A DNA stretch of 64,000 nt from Amycolatopsis anabasis. Lineage in GTDB: Bacteria > Actinomycetota > Actinomycetes > Mycobacteriales > Pseudonocardiaceae. The translations under genes and the position numbers were made by a program. A model generated the notes under the pieces. It was not told the origin of the DNA, did no database searches, and saw nothing but the letters and a program-made list of their open reading frames with translations. The stretch covers positions 55,945 through 119,944 of the forward strand of contig NZ_VTHK01000018.1 of NCBI RefSeq assembly GCF_009765355.1, in the 5' to 3' direction. Of the stretch, positions 39,396 to 48,464 are shown piece after piece; positions within the stretch are counted from its first letter, which is position 1; each line of letters begins with the position of its first letter.

Positions 39396-40658
39396 GTGTC
39401 CCAGTCCCCTTCGGAGGGTCATACCTCCCTGGCCGACTACCGCACCGCGCTGACCTCGCCCGGTTCGCGCGGTCCCGTGGTCGCGTCGCTGCTCGCGCGC
39501 CTGCCGATCGCGATGATCGGCATTTCGGCGTTGCTGTACGTGCAGCGCGAGACGGGGTCGTTCGCGGCGGCCGGGCTGGTGTCCGCGGGCATGCTCATCG
39601 GTGTCTCACTGGGATCGGTCGCGCAGGGCAGGATCATCGACCGGTTCGGTCCCACCCGGCCGCTGCTGACGGCCACCGGGCTCTTCCTCGCTTCCGTGGT
39701 GGCGCTGGTGCTGACCATCGAGGCGCACGCGCCGACCGCGCTGCTGGTGCTGCTCTCCGGCGCGACCGGGGTCACCCAGCCGATGGTCGGCTCGGCCTCC
39801 CGGGCGCTGTGGGGCCGGTTGCTGCCGCCCGGGCCCGCGCGGAACGCCGCGTTCTCCTACGAGGCGATCAGCATGGAGGTCTTCTTCATCCTCGGGCCGG
39901 GCGTCGCCGGGCTGCTGGTCGCCGCGCCCTGGCCGGGCACCGGCGTGGTCGCCGGTTCCGCGTGCATGATCACCGGCGCGACGCTGTTCGCGCTGAGCCC
40001 GACCGTGCGGTCCTGGGGCCCCGCGGAGCCGGACGGGCGGCGGCTGCTCGGCGCGCTGGCCGGGCCGGGCATGCGCACGCTCGCGCTGGCCGCGCTCGGC
40101 TTCGGCATGGTGATCGGATTCGTCGAGGTGGCGGTGCCCGCGTCGGCCACGGAGGCCGGTCACCCCACGATCGGCGGGCTGCTGCTGTCGGTGTGGTCGA
40201 TCAGCTCGGTGGGTTTCGGCGTGGCCTACAGCCTGCGCCCGTGGCCGCGGCCGATGCGGCTGCGGCTGCCGGTGCTGCTCGCCGGGTTCGGCGCCTGCGT
40301 GGCGGTGCTGGCCTGGCCGACGACGTTGTGGGGACTCGCCCTGGGCATGCTCCTCGCCGGGGCGCTGATCACCCCGCAGTCGACCACGCATTCGACGGCG
40401 ATCGAGCTGGTGGCGCCGGCGGGCACCGCGGCCGAGGCGTTCGGCTGGGTGCTGACCGCGGTGACGCTGGGGCTGGCGGTCGGCCAGTCGATCAGCGGGT
40501 ACCTGGTGGAGCACTTCGGGCCGCCGGCCTCCTTCCTCGCGGCGGCGGGCGGCGCGCTCGTCGTGGCCGCGGTGGTCTGGCTGTTCCGCGGCACGATCCG
40601 CCCGGCCGGCCAGAAGTCCCCGGCACCGGCCGCCGATTTCGCGGCGACCGCCCCCTAG
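39396..40658 (+). CDS. MFS transporter (putative exporter)
   Basis: A 420-residue protein with 12 hydrophobic segments. The loop after helix 2 reads QGRIIDRFGPTRPLL, a recognisable MFS motif A, and helix 4-5 has FILGPGVAGLLVAAPWPG with the motif C-like GxxxGPxxGG pattern of exporters. The substrate is unknown. GTG 39396 is chosen from the -10 seven bases upstream; no Shine-Dalgarno exists. A 14-bp hairpin terminator follows at 40663. Confidence 0.82.
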   Translation: MSQSPSEGHTSLADYRTALTSPGSRGPVVASLLARLPIAMIGISALLYVQRETGSFAAAGLVSAGMLIGVSLGSVAQGRIIDRFGPTRPLLTATGLFLASVVALVLTIEAHAPTALLVLLSGATGVTQPMVGSASRALWGRLLPPGPARNAAFSYEAISMEVFFILGPGVAGLLVAAPWPGTGVVAGSACMITGATLFALSPTVRSWGPAEPDGRRLLGALAGPGMRTLALAALGFGMVIGFVEVAVPASATEAGHPTIGGLLLSVWSISSVGFGVAYSLRPWPRPMRLRLPVLLAGFGACVAVLAWPTTLWGLALGMLLAGALITPQSTTHSTAIELVAPAGTAAEAFGWVLTAVTLGLAVGQSISGYLVEHFGPPASFLAAAGGALVVAAVVWLFRGTIRPAGQKSPAPAADFAATAP

Positions 40659-40662
40659 ACCT

Positions 40663-40701
40663 CCGGGGTCGGGCATTTACCCCCAGGATGCCCGGCCCCG
40701 G
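40663..40701 (+). terminator. 14-bp terminator hairpin
   Basis: CCGGGGTCGGGCAT (40663-40676) pairs with ATGCCCGGCCCCGG (40688-40701), one G-U pair. It ends the MFS gene before the sliding-clamp-like gene. Confidence 0.7.
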
Positions 40702-40741
40702 AACCCCCGTTCTTGTCGGTGGTGCCCGATAGCTTCGGCGC

Positions 40742-41836
40742 ATGGACCTCACCGCGACCACCCGCACCCTGGCCGAGGCGGTGGGCGCCGCCGCCCGCCT
40801 GCTCCCGGCGAATCCCGTGAACCCGGTGCTGTCGGGCCTCCTGCTGTGCGCCGGCGCCACCGGGCTCACCCTGGCCGGAAACGATCACGAACGCGCGATC
40901 CGGCTGGAGTGCGCGGCGACCGTGCACACCGACGGCGCCGTCCTGGTGCCCGCGGCGCCGCTCGCCGAGACGCTGCGCGCGCTGGAGGATCCGCTGGTGC
41001 GCCTGGTGGTCGAGGGAAATCGCCTGGCGATCCGGGTGCCGGGCGGGCGGTTCGCACTGCCGCTGCTCAACCGCGAGCTGCATCCCGGCCCGCTGTCCCC
41101 GCCGCCGCGAGTGGCCGAAGCAGACGGTGACGAGCTCGGCGCCGCGCTGCGCACGGTGGCGGGCACCGCGTCGCGGGACGATTCGCTGCCACTGTTCACC
41201 GGGGTCCGGCTGCGGCTCGCGGACGGCCGGTTGCACCTGGTCGCCTCGGATCGGTACCGGCTCGCGTCGGCGCGGCTCCCGGTGCGTTCGGGCGAGGGCC
41301 CGCTGGACGTCCTGGTCCCCGCCACCCTGCTGGCCGAGATCGCCCGGCAGGCGAGCGGCACGGTCGGCCTGCACGCCGACGGCAACCGGTTCGGGCTGCA
41401 CTGGGCGGACACCACGGTCAGCACCGCGTTGCTGGACGCCGGGTTCCTCTCCGAGGACGCCATCGCGGTGTCCACTGTGGACACGGTCGTCGAGCTGGCG
41501 GCGGACGCGCTGGCCGCCGCGACGCGCCGGGTGAGCCTGTACACCGATCCGCGCAAGGTGCTGACGCTCGCCGTGGGCGAGGCCGAGGTCCGCCTGTCCG
41601 GCACCAACCTGCGCGACGCCGAAGCCGAGGAGACGGTGAAGGCGGCCGTGCACCACGGCCGCACCTCGCCGTCGTTCCAGGCGCGCTACCTGCTCGACGC
41701 GCTGCGGCCGTTCGCGGGCGAACGGGTCCGGCTGGAGATCCAGCCCGGGATGAAGGCGACCGTGGTCCGCGCGGTGGATCCCGGTCCGGTCGAGGTGACC
41801 TATTACGTGATGCCCATGCGACCGCCCGGGGCGTGA
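40742..41836 (+). CDS. DnaN-like sliding clamp paralogue (DNA polymerase III beta-like)
   Basis: A 364-residue protein with the three-domain pattern of beta clamps: an N-terminal domain (AARLLPANPVNPVLSGLLLCAGATGLTLAGND), a central domain (DDSLPLFTGVRLRLADGRLHLVASDRYRLASARLPV) and a C-terminal domain ending in VTYYVMPMRPPGA, comparable to the MPMR/L tail of DnaN. There is no dnaA or recF nearby, so this is a second, divergent clamp gene. A role with an accessory polymerase is possible but unproven. ATG 40742 lies 6 bases after TAGCTT, so the mRNA is probably leaderless. Confidence 0.8.
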   Translation: MDLTATTRTLAEAVGAAARLLPANPVNPVLSGLLLCAGATGLTLAGNDHERAIRLECAATVHTDGAVLVPAAPLAETLRALEDPLVRLVVEGNRLAIRVPGGRFALPLLNRELHPGPLSPPPRVAEADGDELGAALRTVAGTASRDDSLPLFTGVRLRLADGRLHLVASDRYRLASARLPVRSGEGPLDVLVPATLLAEIARQASGTVGLHADGNRFGLHWADTTVSTALLDAGFLSEDAIAVSTVDTVVELAADALAAATRRVSLYTDPRKVLTLAVGEAEVRLSGTNLRDAEAEETVKAAVHHGRTSPSFQARYLLDALRPFAGERVRLEIQPGMKATVVRAVDPGPVEVTYYVMPMRPPGA

Positions 41837-41856
41837 CCGAGGGCCGTATACCGGTC

Positions 41857-41876
41857 ACTGCCTATAGTGGTTAACC
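41857..41876. promoter_or_regulatory. -10 element and dyad before the CGNR gene
   Basis: TATAGT at 41863-41868, eight bases before the ATG. CACT (41857-41860) and AGTG (41866-41869) flank it, and GGTTAACC (41869-41876) is a palindrome abutting the start codon; either could be an autoregulatory site. Confidence 0.5.
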
Positions 41877-42434
41877 ATGGTCGTGCGAAGTGCCGCGCCG
41901 GGCCGGTTGGAGCTGGTCAGGTCGTTCCTCAACACCTGGCGGCTGCCGCATGACACCCGGGTTCCCGAGGATCGGCTGCCGGACCTCGTCGCCAATCCGT
42001 GGGAATGGCGAAAAGTGCTGCCCGGCGTCCCGCACGGCCACCGCCGCGAACTCGACGAGCTCACCGAACTCCGCACGGCACTGCGGCATACGCTCGGTAT
42101 ACAAGCTCCATACGAGCTGCGGGACTGGCTCGACCGCCATCCGGTCCTGGTGACGATCGGCGAGGAGCAGCCGATCGAGCACCGGCCGCGGGATCCCGGT
42201 GCGGCCGCCGCGCTGCTGGCGCTGGTCGTGGACGGCGTGGCGCAGCGCCGGTGGGCCCGGCTGAAGGCGTGCCCGGACTGCAAGCACGTGTTCTACGACC
42301 ACAGCCGCAACGGAACCCGCACCTGGTGCGGAATGTATGCCAACCAGCCCGGCGGCCGCGCGTGCGGCAGCATCGCGAAGGTGCGCGCCTACCGCGAACG
42401 CAAACGCGACCAACCGTCCACAGCGGACTCCTAA
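41877..42434 (+). CDS. CGNR zinc-finger regulator
   Basis: A 185-residue protein with the ABATE-type N-terminal region (SFLNTWRLPHDTRVPEDRLPDLVANPWEW) and a C-terminal zinc finger: ACPDCKHVFYDHSRN, then WCGMYANQPGGRACGSIAKVRAYRERKR. The classic CGNR tetrad reads CGSI here and there is a nine-residue extension between Cys residues, a variant seen in Pseudonocardiaceae. It is probably a DNA-binding regulator of unknown targets. ATG 41877 lies 8 bases after TATAGT. The IS element follows downstream. Confidence 0.8.
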   Translation: MVVRSAAPGRLELVRSFLNTWRLPHDTRVPEDRLPDLVANPWEWRKVLPGVPHGHRRELDELTELRTALRHTLGIQAPYELRDWLDRHPVLVTIGEEQPIEHRPRDPGAAAALLALVVDGVAQRRWARLKACPDCKHVFYDHSRNGTRTWCGMYANQPGGRACGSIAKVRAYRERKRDQPSTADS

Positions 42435-42499
42435 GAGCCGTCTTGCGCACTTTCCCGCCAAGGTGACCTTCTTGCCTGCGCGAGTAAGGAGCCGGGTGC

Positions 42500-44123
42500 T
42501 GGGGGTCGTGAGTGTTCAGGCCGGTTCTAACCCAATGCCGCGTAGCTTAAGTTGATCTTGGTGTGTGGGTGAGTTTGTGGAGTCTGATGGTGGGTGGGCC
42601 GGGGTGGCGGATGCTGGCTGGTTCGGTGCGTTTCTTGGCGCGGTAGGCGTTGTGGCGTAGGCGTTTGACCGCGCGGGGGCTGGTGCGGTGTCGTCGTGGT
42701 GGGAGGGTTCGGCGGGTGATGTCGGCCAGGATCGCGGGGAGGGTGTTAGTCCAGTCCTGAGGGGGAAAAGCCCGCCGTGCCGGTGGCGGTGCGGCGGGTG
42801 ATGCGCAGGACGCGGGTGTAGCGGATCCGGTCGGGGTCGAGGTCGGCGGCTTCGGCGGCTTGGGCGATGAGCACGCTCAGGGCGTAGTGGACGGTCAGCC
42901 AGGCCCAGATCTCCTGGTGGGCCAGATCGGGCAGCCGGGACCGCAGAATCTTGCCTGGTCCGCGGAGGTGGGTTTTGAGCTGGTCGTTCGCGGTTTCGGT
43001 TTCCCACCGCTGGTGGTAGGCGGCGGCGAGTTCGTCGGCGCGTGCGTCGGCGGGGTCGGTGAGGGTGGACAGCAGCACGATCACCTCCCCTTTGCCGTTG
43101 CCCTCCCGATCGGGCACGTCATACTCGACGACCCGGGCCAGGTGCGCCTCGTCAGGACCGATCTCGAGCCCGGCCCGGGCAGTGGCGAGGATCCGCCCGC
43201 GCCGGGCCGCGCCGCGGACTGCGGGATTGATCAGAGCGGTCAGGTAGGTCCCGTCGGGCAGGGTCGCCACGACCGGCAACTCGAGGGTGGCCGACACACG
43301 CCACAGCAACGCCGCACCGGTCGCGGCGGCGGTGTCCCACGCGGCCCAGCTGTAGAAGTTGCGGTCAGCGGTCAGCAACTCCTCGCCCCGCAGGCGCGGG
43401 TAGAGCCGCTGGGCCAGGGTCTGCTCCCCCACCGTGTAGGCCCCGACCTCGGCGGCCAGGAACGCGTGCGTACCGCACTCGGCCAGTGCCACCACCCGCG
43501 CCTTCGGAAACGCCGACCGATGTTTACCCGACCCGGCATACCCGAACTCCTCCACATTGCCGGGCGTGTCGGGCAGGTCCACCTCGAACCCGTCAATCGC
43601 CAGCAACCGCCACCCCCGCAACCACGCTCCCCGGGTGTCCGAGGTCGCCACCGGCGCGGCCACACCCTCGAACACCTCAGCCATCACCTCACGACCCAAC
43701 CGCTTCCGGGCCTGGGTGATCCCACTGGCCGTCGGCACCGCCCACGACGCATCCCAACACCCCCACCGCGACAACGACCCCGTGACCTTCGTCGCGACCT
43801 CTTCATAGTCATCATCAGGAAACAGGCACATCGCCATCGTCAAATACGCCACCACATGCGCCGGCAGCTTCCCACCCGACCGTCTGGCCCCCACCCCACA
43901 CCCCGCGACCGCGGCATCGATCACATCCCGCCCCACCGTCGACACCAACACACCCAGCGACACCTGATCCGGACGAACCACCCCACCCAACTCCATAACC
44001 CACAATCACAACACCCCCACCCCAACCAGCCACACCGCCACGCCGAAACCCCACCCCACAACCAAGATCAACTTAAGCTACGCGGCATTGGGTTAGAACC
44101 GGCCTGAACACTCACGACCCCCA
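42500..44123. mobile_element. IS4-family insertion sequence with 63-bp inverted ends
   Basis: The left 63 bases (42500-42562) and right 63 bases (44061-44123) are perfect inverted repeats. The inner half (GCCGCGTAGCTTAAGTTGATC core) looks like the IS end proper. The outer 35 bases (GTCGTGAGTGTTCAGGCC core, then GGTTCTAACC) look like the two arms of a terminator-type hairpin into whose loop the element inserted. No clean direct repeat is present: flanking decamers are GGTTCTAACC and GGTTAGAACC. The 1.6-kb element holds one transposase gene, read on the minus strand. Confidence 0.85.
42547..44005 (-). pseudogene. IS4-family transposase, frameshifted near the C-terminus
   Basis: The first 419 residues contain the DDE core: LLAIDGFEVDLPDT, LLTADRNFYSW and the IS4 signature Y-x2-R-x3-E-x6-K in YHQRWETETANDQLK. 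The frame then stops at 42746 after ATGTAGFSPSGLD. Removing one C from the five-C run at 42761-42765 restores QDWTNTLPAILADITRR and a basic C-terminus to a TAA at 42547, so the intact protein would be about 485 residues. The copy is probably inactive unless +1 frameshifting occurs. GTG 44005 or ATG 43996 may be the start. Confidence 0.85.
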
Positions 44124-44143
44124 ACCGGGCCGAAGCCAGGCGC

Positions 44144-46393
44144 CTAAGGCGTGGTGAGTTCGTAGAGGCCCCGGCCGAAGGTCGCCGCGACGAGGCGACG
44201 CGTGCCCCGGTCGTACTCGATGTCGTCCACCGGCACCTTCGGCAGCCCCCGGCCGAGCCGCACCCAGTGCCCGCCCGCCGCCGCGTGGCCCGCGAACACG
44301 CCCTGATCGGTCGCCAGGTACAGCATGCCGTGCGCACCCAGGACGATGTCGTTGACCGGCGCGTTGGGCAAGTTGCCGGAAAGATCGCGCCAGTGCGCGC
44401 CGCCGTCCCGGGTCATCCGCACGTGCGCGGTGTCCGAACCGCTCCGGTACGCCGACAAGGTCACGTACGCCGTGGCCGGATCCCGTTCGTCGACCGCGAT
44501 CCGGGTGATCCACGGCTGCCCGTCGAGCACCTTCGTCCACGTGGCGCCGAGATCACGGGTGAGCCAGATCCGGCCGTCGTCGGTGCCGGCCCAGATCGTC
44601 CGGGGATCCGAAGGCGCCGCGGCGACCGTGGTGATGGTGCCGTAGGGATACGCGTCCTGCCCCGGCCCGCCGGTGAGGTCCGGGCTGATCGGTGTCCACG
44701 TCACCCCGCCGTCGGCCGAACGGTTCAGCCGGTTTCCGCCGTAGTACAGGACCTTCGGGTCGGACGGGTCGAACTGCACCGGGGTGAACCAGTTCCGCCG
44801 GTCGGCCGTGGTCTGCGGGGTGAAGAACGTCAGGGTGTCGCCGCCGTCCGCGGAGCGGAAGCAGTTGCCGTACTGGTAGCACGCGAACACGTTGTCCTTG
44901 TCCCGCGGATTGATCAGGTTCTCCTCGCCGTCCCCGCCGAGGTACTCGTTGAACCGCGCGCCGCCCCAGGAGCGCAGCGAGCCGTTGTCCTGGGTGCCGC
45001 CGGAGATCCGCGACGCGTCCTGCGGGCTGATCGCCGCGCTGTAGAACTGGGTATACGGCTCGTATACCGCTTTCGTCCAGCCGCCGTCCCCGTCCGCGTC
45101 GGACCGGTAGACCCCGCCGTCGTTGCCCAGGTAGACCCGCGCCGGATAGCGGGGATCCCACACCATCGCGTGGTGGTCGACGTGCGTGCTGGTGCCGTCC
45201 GCGGTCCAGGTCGCGCCGCCGTCCTTGCTGGTCACCAGCGGCACACCGGCGACATGCAGGTGGCGCGCGTCGTCCGGATCGACCCACACCTTCCCGAACC
45301 ACCAGCCGTAACTGGACTGCGAGTCCATGAGCTCGGCCGGTTCGGGCAGCCGGGTCCAGCTGGTGCCCGCGTCGGCGGAGGTGTACATCCCGGCGAACGG
45401 CCCCGCCGTGGCGTTGACGATCGCGTAGAGGCGGCCCGGTTCGGACTTCGAGACGCCGATCCCGATCCGGCCCACGTCCGGACCGGCCGGAGGCAGGCCA
45501 CCACCGAGCCGCTGCCAGGTCAGGCCACCGTCGGCCGACCGGAACACCCCGGAACCCGGCCCGCCGTAGGTGCGCTTCTCCGGGGTGCGGCGGTGGTCCC
45601 ACAGCACCGCGTATACCCGCCGCGGATCGGCCGGATCGAACTGCACGTCGACCGCGCCGGTGAACTCGCCGCCCGGCTCCAGCGCGCGCCGCCACGACCG
45701 GCCGCCGTCGGACGAGAGGTACACGCCGCGGTCGCCACCGGCGGAGTACAGCGAACCGGTCGCCGCGACGAGCAGGCGCCGGGGATCGCGCGGGTCCACC
45801 GCGATCGCGCCGATCGCCGCCGAGTCGCGCAGCCCGGCGAACTGCCAGCTCGCGCCCTGGTCCGCCGAGCGGTAGAGGCCGGTGCCCTCGTAGGTGATGC
45901 TGCCACCGCCGGGATTGGCCTCGCCGGTGCCGACGTAGAGCGTGCCGTCGTCGGCCGCCGCGACCGAACCCATGGCCTGGGTCCGGTTGTCCGGCCACGC
46001 GGGGGCGAACGTGCGGCCCGCGTCGGCGGACTTCCAGAGCCCGCCGCTGGCCGCGGCGGCGTACACCGTGTCGGCGCGGTGCGGATCCAGGGCGAGGCCG
46101 ACGATCCGGCCGCCGATGTTGGTCGGCCCGGTCGCGGTCCACCGGCCGCCGATCGCGGGGATCCGGTCGGCCTGCGCGGCGGCCTGGTCGTAGGCGTGGC
46201 GCGGCAGGCTCTGCCCGCGTTCGGTCTTCTGCAGAAAGCGGTGTTCCGCGGGGGCCGAGGGACCGCGCACCGGCCGGTATTCGCCGGGCTGTCCGGTACC
46301 GGGCGGATCGGCGAGCGCGGGCGCGGCCGGAGCGGCCAGCGTGATCGAGAATCCGAGGAGGAGGGCGGCGGGTAACCGGCGGCGCAATCGCAT
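44144..46393 (-). CDS. Secreted BNR/Asp-box beta-propeller protein
   Basis: A 749-residue exported protein with a signal peptide (RRRLPAALLLGFSITLAAPAAPALA). The rest is made of repeats with at least nine Asp boxes of the SxDxGxxW type, e.g. SADAGRTF, SSDGGRSW, SADGGLTW, SKDGGATW, TRDLGATW. This is the architecture of sialidase-like and VPS10/xyloglucanase-like propellers; catalytic Arg triads of sialidases are not apparent, so a binding or glycan-degrading role is open. A perfect 8-3-8 dyad lies inside it at 45050-45068. Next to the IS element. Confidence 0.8.
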   Translation of the reverse strand: MRLRRRLPAALLLGFSITLAAPAAPALADPPGTGQPGEYRPVRGPSAPAEHRFLQKTERGQSLPRHAYDQAAAQADRIPAIGGRWTATGPTNIGGRIVGLALDPHRADTVYAAAASGGLWKSADAGRTFAPAWPDNRTQAMGSVAAADDGTLYVGTGEANPGGGSITYEGTGLYRSADQGASWQFAGLRDSAAIGAIAVDPRDPRRLLVAATGSLYSAGGDRGVYLSSDGGRSWRRALEPGGEFTGAVDVQFDPADPRRVYAVLWDHRRTPEKRTYGGPGSGVFRSADGGLTWQRLGGGLPPAGPDVGRIGIGVSKSEPGRLYAIVNATAGPFAGMYTSADAGTSWTRLPEPAELMDSQSSYGWWFGKVWVDPDDARHLHVAGVPLVTSKDGGATWTADGTSTHVDHHAMVWDPRYPARVYLGNDGGVYRSDADGDGGWTKAVYEPYTQFYSAAISPQDASRISGGTQDNGSLRSWGGARFNEYLGGDGEENLINPRDKDNVFACYQYGNCFRSADGGDTLTFFTPQTTADRRNWFTPVQFDPSDPKVLYYGGNRLNRSADGGVTWTPISPDLTGGPGQDAYPYGTITTVAAAPSDPRTIWAGTDDGRIWLTRDLGATWTKVLDGQPWITRIAVDERDPATAYVTLSAYRSGSDTAHVRMTRDGGAHWRDLSGNLPNAPVNDIVLGAHGMLYLATDQGVFAGHAAAGGHWVRLGRGLPKVPVDDIEYDRGTRRLVAATFGRGLYELTTP

Positions 46394-46505
46394 CGCGGAC
46401 TCCAGGTGAGCTCCGGAAGAAAGCCGACGAGCGCGACATTATGGACGGCCGCAGGCCGCCGGTACCGGCATTGGTTGGCAATCCGCCCGGCTTTCGAAGC
46501 ACCGC

Positions 46506-47477
46506 CTAGTGCAGGAGCAGTCCCGCCCGTTTCACGGTCCGCATGACCGGCGCGGACTCCAGGTCGCGGATGGCGTCGAGGGCGGCGAGCGGGCCCGCCA
46601 CGTAGTCGAACAGCTGGTCCACATCGCGCACACCGAGGCTGGCGACCAGGTTCGCCGAACCGGTCGTCGCCGCGACGAACGCGATCTCGGGGTGCCCGGC
46701 CATCGCGGTCGCCACCGAGACCAGGTCCCGGGGCGCGACCGAGAGCCACAGCCACCCCTCGCCGGAGAAACCGAGCAGTCCCGGTTCGATCTCGACGTCG
46801 AAGAACAGCGCACCGCGGGCACGCAGGTGCTCGAGCCGGCGCTGGACCGTGGATTCCGAGCGGCCGCAGGCCGCGGCGAGCCGCTGCAGGCTCGCGCGCC
46901 CGTCCAGGGCCAGTTCGGCCAGCAGGGCCTCGTCGCCGTCGCCGAGGCGGACCGGTTCGCCGCCGGGTTCGGCGGGCTCGGGCCGGAGCGCCTCGATCTG
47001 GTCCGGGGTCAGCGCGTCGGCCCGTCCGTTCCACCCGGTCGCCCCGCCGAAGAACGTGCGCAGCAGCAGATGCGCGGTCACCGCCACCACCCGCGGCGTA
47101 TGCGGCAACTGGCCCAGCAGCAACGCGTTGCGTTCCGCCGGGCTGCGCGACCGCAGGACGCACACGATCTCGGCGCCACCCGAGGTCAGGCCGACCCAGC
47201 TGGTGTTCTCCCGGCGGGCCAGCGCTTCGGCGATCGGCCCGGCCGCGTCCGGCATGCAGCGCAACCGCACCAGCCATTCCACGTGGCCCAGGCGGCGGGC
47301 GTTCGGCAGCCCGACCACGCGCAGCGCACCGGCGGAACGCAGCCGCCGGTACCGCCGGGCGACGGTCTGGTCGGAAACGCCGAGCACCGCCGCGATCGTG
47401 CTGAACGAGGCCCGGCCGTCGAGTTGCAACGCGTGCGCGAGCTGCCGGTCCACAGTGTCCAGGGCAACGATTTCCAC
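46506..47477 (-). CDS. Lrp/AsnC regulator with duplicated HTH-RAM
   Basis: A 323-residue regulator formed by two AsnC-type units. The first HTH is TVDRQLAHALQLDGRASFSTIAAVLGVSDQTVARRYRRL; a second follows at about 185-235 (LLAELALDGRASLQRLAAACGRSESTVQRRLEHLRARG). Each is followed by an alpha/beta RAM-like effector domain. Two-unit Lrp proteins are known in actinobacteria and act as local regulators. GTG 47477 lies 6 bases after TACGCT and no Shine-Dalgarno exists, so it is probably leaderless. Divergent from the VOC/esterase operon, its probable target. Confidence 0.85.
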   Translation of the reverse strand: MEIVALDTVDRQLAHALQLDGRASFSTIAAVLGVSDQTVARRYRRLRSAGALRVVGLPNARRLGHVEWLVRLRCMPDAAGPIAEALARRENTSWVGLTSGGAEIVCVLRSRSPAERNALLLGQLPHTPRVVAVTAHLLLRTFFGGATGWNGRADALTPDQIEALRPEPAEPGGEPVRLGDGDEALLAELALDGRASLQRLAAACGRSESTVQRRLEHLRARGALFFDVEIEPGLLGFSGEGWLWLSVAPRDLVSVATAMAGHPEIAFVAATTGSANLVASLGVRDVDQLFDYVAGPLAALDAIRDLESAPVMRTVKRAGLLLH

Positions 47478-47576
47478 CAAGCGAGCGTAGCTTCTGTCGG
47501 ATTCACCCGATGTCACGCGCCTGAATGGAAACCCCTCGCAGCCGGGTCGATCTTGGAGGGAGACGGAAGGAGTGCC

Positions 47577-48464
47577 ATGACGAAGTCGGCGGACATCGAC
47601 TACCTGGACCACACGATCACCATCACCCGGCGGTACGAGCAGGTGTGGCGGCGGTACGAGGATCTGGGTTTCACCCTCAGCCCGCTGTCGCGGCACCTGG
47701 CCGCCGAACGGCCGGGCGGTCCGCTGATCCCCAGTTGCACCGGCAACCGGTGCGCGCTATTCGGCGAGACCTTCATCGAACTGATCGGCATCGTGGACGA
47801 ATCCGCGCCGGATCCCTGGCGCGTGCTGCCCCTGATCGGCGACGGTTTCTCCGGCCTGCGGGGGTACTCCTTCGGCTGCGGCGACTCCGCGGTGGCCGGG
47901 CGCAGGCTGGCCGCGGCGGGGCTGTCCTCGTCCGGCGTGCTGGCACTGCAACGCGATGTCGAGACCCCGGACGGCATCCGGACCGCCCGGTTCCGCAGCG
48001 CGCACCTCGACCGCGAGCGGACCCCGGAAGGCATCCTGCACACCGCCGAACAGCTGACCCCGGAACTCATCCACCAGGACCGCTACCTCACGCATGCCAA
48101 CGGCGCACGCGGCGTGCACAGCGTGCTCCTCGTGGTGGCGGATGACGAGTTCGACGACTACCTGCGCCGCTACGCGCTGATGCTCGACCGGACCGCGGAC
48201 GTGAACGGACCGCGCCGGGTGTTCGCGTTGCGCGCCGGGCGGATCGAACTGGTCCCGGCGTCGGCGTTCGACACCGTGCTGCCGGGCGAGGAACTGCCCC
48301 GGCTCCCGTTCATCGCGGCGCAGACGGTCGCCGTCGACGACCTGGCCCTCGCCCGGAAACTGGTGGAGGGCAACGGAATTCCCACCCGCACCGGACCGGA
48401 CGGGTTCTTCGTGGGCGCGGACGACGCATTCGGCTCCGCGGTCGGCTTCACGGCGGTGCGCTGA
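47577..48464 (+). CDS. VOC-superfamily protein (glyoxalase-3-like)
   Basis: A 295-residue protein of the Glyoxalase_3-like branch of VOC proteins, which often have one or two vicinal-oxygen-chelate modules. The N-terminus YLDHTITITRRYEQVWRRYEDLGFTLSPLSRH carries the His-strand typical of VOC proteins, and RTGPDGFFVGADDAFG near the C-terminus resembles the last strand with the acidic ligand. The activity is unknown; it may process a ring-opened or epoxide substrate for the esterase encoded next. ATG 47577 has GGAAGGAG upstream. Its TGA overlaps the esterase ATG. Confidence 0.78.
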   Translation: MTKSADIDYLDHTITITRRYEQVWRRYEDLGFTLSPLSRHLAAERPGGPLIPSCTGNRCALFGETFIELIGIVDESAPDPWRVLPLIGDGFSGLRGYSFGCGDSAVAGRRLAAAGLSSSGVLALQRDVETPDGIRTARFRSAHLDRERTPEGILHTAEQLTPELIHQDRYLTHANGARGVHSVLLVVADDEFDDYLRRYALMLDRTADVNGPRRVFALRAGRIELVPASAFDTVLPGEELPRLPFIAAQTVAVDDLALARKLVEGNGIPTRTGPDGFFVGADDAFGSAVGFTAVR

